A DNA stretch of 64,000 nt from Terriglobia bacterium. Lineage in GTDB: Bacteria; Acidobacteriota; Terriglobia; JAIQFV01. The position numbers were made by a program, and so were the translations under genes. The notes under the pieces are model-generated. The model did no database searches and was not told the DNA's origin. It saw nothing but the letters and a program-made list of their open reading frames with translations. The stretch is taken from positions 44,571 through 108,570 of the forward strand of contig JAIQFY010000031.1 of NCBI GenBank assembly GCA_020072965.1. Direction: 5' to 3'. Shown here piece by piece: positions 62,040-64,000 of the stretch; within the stretch, counting starts at the first letter, position 1; every line of letters begins with the position of its first letter.

Positions 62040-62068
62040 AAACCCTCCTTGGGATACAACAACACAAT

Positions 62069-62097
62069 ATGGTACCTATGATCAAAAAGTATGTCAA
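62069..62097 (-). promoter_or_regulatory. vapBC promoter
   Basis: On the minus strand, a perfect TTGACA (62092-62097) and TACCAT (62069-62074) are 17 bp apart, 30 bp before the vapB start. GGTACC overlaps the -10 and TGATCA lies in the spacer; both are palindromes that could serve as VapB operators. Confidence 0.6.
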
Positions 62098-62408
62098 CAA
62101 ATTAATGTAATACGTGCGAGCATACGTAACACATTATGAATGTGTATGGGCGGATGGAACTAACGGGGCCTGTCGCCAACAATTACAAGCATCAACATCC
62201 ACGAGGGTGCGGTCTCTGCCATCGGCAATTCCGATCCTGAGTTCCAGGTGCCGAATCTTCGCATTTGGCTAAAAGCCTAAATAAGGAGCATCACAACTCC
62301 GCATTCGAAATTTCTGGAGAGATTGGTTCTCTGAAGCACAATTATGGCTCGAGATGGAGGTGGGAAATTGGCGGCGTGGAATGGGTGGATTGCGATTCGG
62401 CGGTTCAA

Positions 62409-62621
62409 TCACGTCGGTTGGTCATCACGATGGAGGTGGATTTCTTTGATCTCAGTTCCAGTCAATCCCTCCGGCAATTCCAATTCTTCAGCATTGAAAA
62501 CCAGGACATTGGTCAACACCCGATTGTCCTTCAGGCGTATATCCACTTTTTGATAGCCCATCCCAGACTCCGGTTGACGGGAAAGATACTCAACCCATTT
62601 CTTGTCAAGCCTTATCGTCAT
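62409..62621 (-). CDS. Small QPESGMGYQ-motif protein
   Basis: A 70-residue protein: MTIRLDKKWVEYLSRQPESGMGYQKVDIRLKDNRVLTNVLVFNAEELELPEGLTGTEIKEIHLHRDD. It belongs to a widespread type of small protein defined by a P-E-(S/T)-G-M-G-Y-Q motif followed by beta strands. It starts three bases after the end of the neighbouring gene, whose N terminus has the same motif, so the two are co-transcribed. It could be an immunity or antitoxin-like partner, but this is inference from the arrangement. Confidence 0.65.
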   Translation of the reverse strand: MTIRLDKKWVEYLSRQPESGMGYQKVDIRLKDNRVLTNVLVFNAEELELPEGLTGTEIKEIHLHRDDQPT

Positions 62622-62624
62622 CGC

Positions 62625-63293
62625 TCAACCTCTCGGAATCACATCAGGCCCGGTTACAGTATTGGGAGTGGTTCCGTCCCGAAATAGTACCTCAATTCCA
62701 CCCCCCGGCTGACCAAAATCTGGCTGGACGATCCCCCTCTGGATCCGAGTGTCCTCAATCGGTTTGACGGTGAAGACATAAATCGCCGGACTTAGGTTAG
62801 GCAACGCATATCTTGCCACGGCCTCCTGCCCAGTTTTGACGACTCTCGCATCTTCGTCAGTGGTGGCATAACTACCGGGGCTCAGCTTCCCGCCAAAAAC
62901 CCTTCGATCATTCTCAAATGCTGAAAACCTCTTGAAAACCGAATTCTCTTCCGTCATTTCAATCGGCGCTCCGGCTGCAGGCCCTGCCGCCGAGAAAAAA
63001 CCCGGATGGATCTCTTTCATTAGACTCTTTGGAGAGTCCCGGGCAACTTTCGAAATGACCCTTAGATCCTTGATCACCTTCTCAGAGTCGCTGGCCATCT
63101 TTAGAATCTGGGGAAGGTCTTCAGAGGCAAACAGGACTGCAGATTCATCTTCAAATCTGAAAATCTCAGCATTGAACGCAATACCCCGCCGCAACTTGTC
63201 TCCAAGAGTGGTCACTTCAAGATTCTGGTAACCCATCCCGGATTCCGGTTGATTTAGTAAAGACGCCATGTGGGATTGTGAGAGCTTTAACAT
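62625..63293 (-). CDS. QPESGMGYQ-motif protein with a TNT-like C-terminal domain (possible toxin)
   Basis: A 222-residue protein. The N terminus LSQSHMASLLNQPESGMGYQNLEVTTLGDKLRRGIAFNAEIFRF parallels the whole 70-residue neighbour. The C-terminal half (about 125-222) contains FGGKLSPGSYATTDEDARVVKTGQEAVARYALPNLSPAIYVFTVKPIEDTRIQRGIVQPDFGQPGGGIEVLF. The FGQPGGG segment is reminiscent of the TNT NAD-glycohydrolase toxin family, and the arrangement resembles tails of polymorphic toxins. No signal peptide or secretion marker is seen. The toxin reading is tentative. Confidence 0.55.
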   Translation of the reverse strand: MLKLSQSHMASLLNQPESGMGYQNLEVTTLGDKLRRGIAFNAEIFRFEDESAVLFASEDLPQILKMASDSEKVIKDLRVISKVARDSPKSLMKEIHPGFFSAAGPAAGAPIEMTEENSVFKRFSAFENDRRVFGGKLSPGSYATTDEDARVVKTGQEAVARYALPNLSPAIYVFTVKPIEDTRIQRGIVQPDFGQPGGGIEVLFRDGTTPNTVTGPDVIPRG

Positions 63294-63520
63294 GGTTGGG
63301 CCGACTTCAACTGAGGATGCATTCTAAACCGACAAATCTTTGATTTCTTAATCCAGGGGGAAGTTCCGTTGCACTCCTAAAAAGGCAACTCGATACTAAA
63401 TCCCGTCAAAGGATAAGTCAATGACAAGGAAGGGGCAACAAGAGAACAATTTGAAATTGGTGGAACATCGAAATAACCCACACATTGACACTGGTCCATC
63501 ATACGAGTAGCATCAACTTT

Positions 63521-63829
63521 ATGGAAGAGAAGAAGCAGACCAGTTTTGTGGTTGCATGCCCTTGTTGCGGCGCCCGATTAGACGTAGACCAGCAACTCGG
63601 CAAGGTCATCGCTCACGAGGCGCCTCACAAGAAGGCTCCTGCCGTGGATCTGGACCGGGCCGCAGAACTGCTGAAGGCGGAGGAGGCACGCCGCGACGCC
63701 CTCTTCAATCAAAGCGCCGAGGAAATGAAGACCCATGCTCAACTTCTCGAACGCAAGTTCGCGGCGGCCCTCGAAAAAACCAAGGATGAACCCAACGTAA
63801 AACCCATTCGCGACATCGATCTCGATTGA
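63521..63829 (+). CDS. Small zinc-ribbon/coiled-coil protein of unknown function
   Basis: About 102 residues from the ATG at 63521: MEEKKQTSFVVACPCCGARLDVDQQLGKVIAHEAPHKK. The CPCC pair with AHEAPH may bind zinc. It is followed by a charged helix (DLDRAAELLKAEEARRDALFNQSAEEMKTHAQLLERKFAAALEKTKDE), probably a coiled coil. The frame opens 12 codons earlier at a TTG; the ribosome-binding site for either is weak. I do not recognise a named family. Confidence 0.6.
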   Translation: MEEKKQTSFVVACPCCGARLDVDQQLGKVIAHEAPHKKAPAVDLDRAAELLKAEEARRDALFNQSAEEMKTHAQLLERKFAAALEKTKDEPNVKPIRDIDLD

Positions 63830-64000
63830 ATTCGCTTTCTAAAGGACTGGGGCTCACCGCAGAGGTTTCTGAGGTAAGAAGTCAAGTGAGAAATTCACAG
63901 CGGGAGCACTAATTTTCCACAGAAACCTCCGCCGCCAGTTCAAGCGGCTGGTGTGATTAATTTGGAACCTCGGATCCGCAGCGACTGGAGGTAAATCGAC
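63830..64000. other. Right-edge non-coding stretch
   Basis: No gene or clear repeat is seen in the last 170 bases. Confidence 0.35.

Overview
The window reads as chromosomal DNA of a Gram-negative, aerobically respiring bacterium with GC in the mid-to-high 50s by eye. Periplasmic c-type cytochromes, a Tat substrate, ECF sigma/anti-sigma genes, GH63-type glucosidases and many small dispersed palindromes and low-complexity repeats fit Acidobacteriota best. That assignment is inference; there is no rRNA or other phylogenetic marker here. I saw no rRNA, tRNA or CRISPR array.

Layout. 1-9.7 kb: end of an LTXXQ-like gene, aquaporin, tandem-DM13 protein, DUF3795 protein, di-haem cytochrome c peroxidase-like protein, small periplasmic protein, DoxX-like protein, ECF sigma factor, CLC channel/transporter and a CsoR-type regulator. 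10-17 kb: a 1862-residue sigma-54 activator (pseudokinase, AAA ATPase, TPR-like region, GAF, sigma-54 AAA+, Fis HTH). It is followed by three copies of a palindrome, a well-matched -24/-12 promoter, a STAS gene and an ECF sigma gene, which looks like a self-contained regulatory circuit. 17-31 kb: carbohydrate and redox genes (GMC oxidoreductase, VOC proteins, two paralogous GH63-like glucosidases, glucose dehydrogenase, type II NADH dehydrogenase, MerA-like flavoprotein) interspersed with low-complexity repeats. 31.6-39.8 kb: a minus-strand antiphage island matching Shango (TerB-domain SngA, BrxD-like ATPase SngB, Lhr-like helicase SngC), directly preceded by a voltage-gated K+ channel gene with a zinc-ribbon tail that appears to be in the same operon. 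SngA has a long N-terminal half that looks like a decayed SNF2 ATPase.

40-53 kb: thioredoxin-like protein, cytochrome b and a sulfite-oxidase-type molybdoenzyme in one operon; MXKDX-repeat protein; orphan anti-sigma factor; an Nramp-family transporter with a non-canonical metal site paired with a soluble MgtE_N-CBS protein (probably Mg2+ transport); dodecin; ECF sigma/FecR pair; a decayed RAYT transposase flanked by inverted REP elements; small secreted and haem-binding proteins; a TfoX-like protein; a nucleoside deaminase. 53.5-61 kb: a very large dikinase-like enzyme (phospho-histidine domain followed by a C-terminal PPDK-type ATP-grasp) followed by a MaeB-like protein whose malic-enzyme half has lost signature motifs. 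61-64 kb: VapBC toxin-antitoxin, a two-gene unit sharing a QPESGMGYQ motif with a possible TNT-like toxin tail, and a small zinc-ribbon protein.

The items I would follow first are the K+ channel-Shango operon with its enlarged SngA, the sigma-54 circuit with visible operators, the dikinase/degenerate MaeB pair and the Nramp-MgtE_N module. All family assignments come from reading motifs by eye without database searches.
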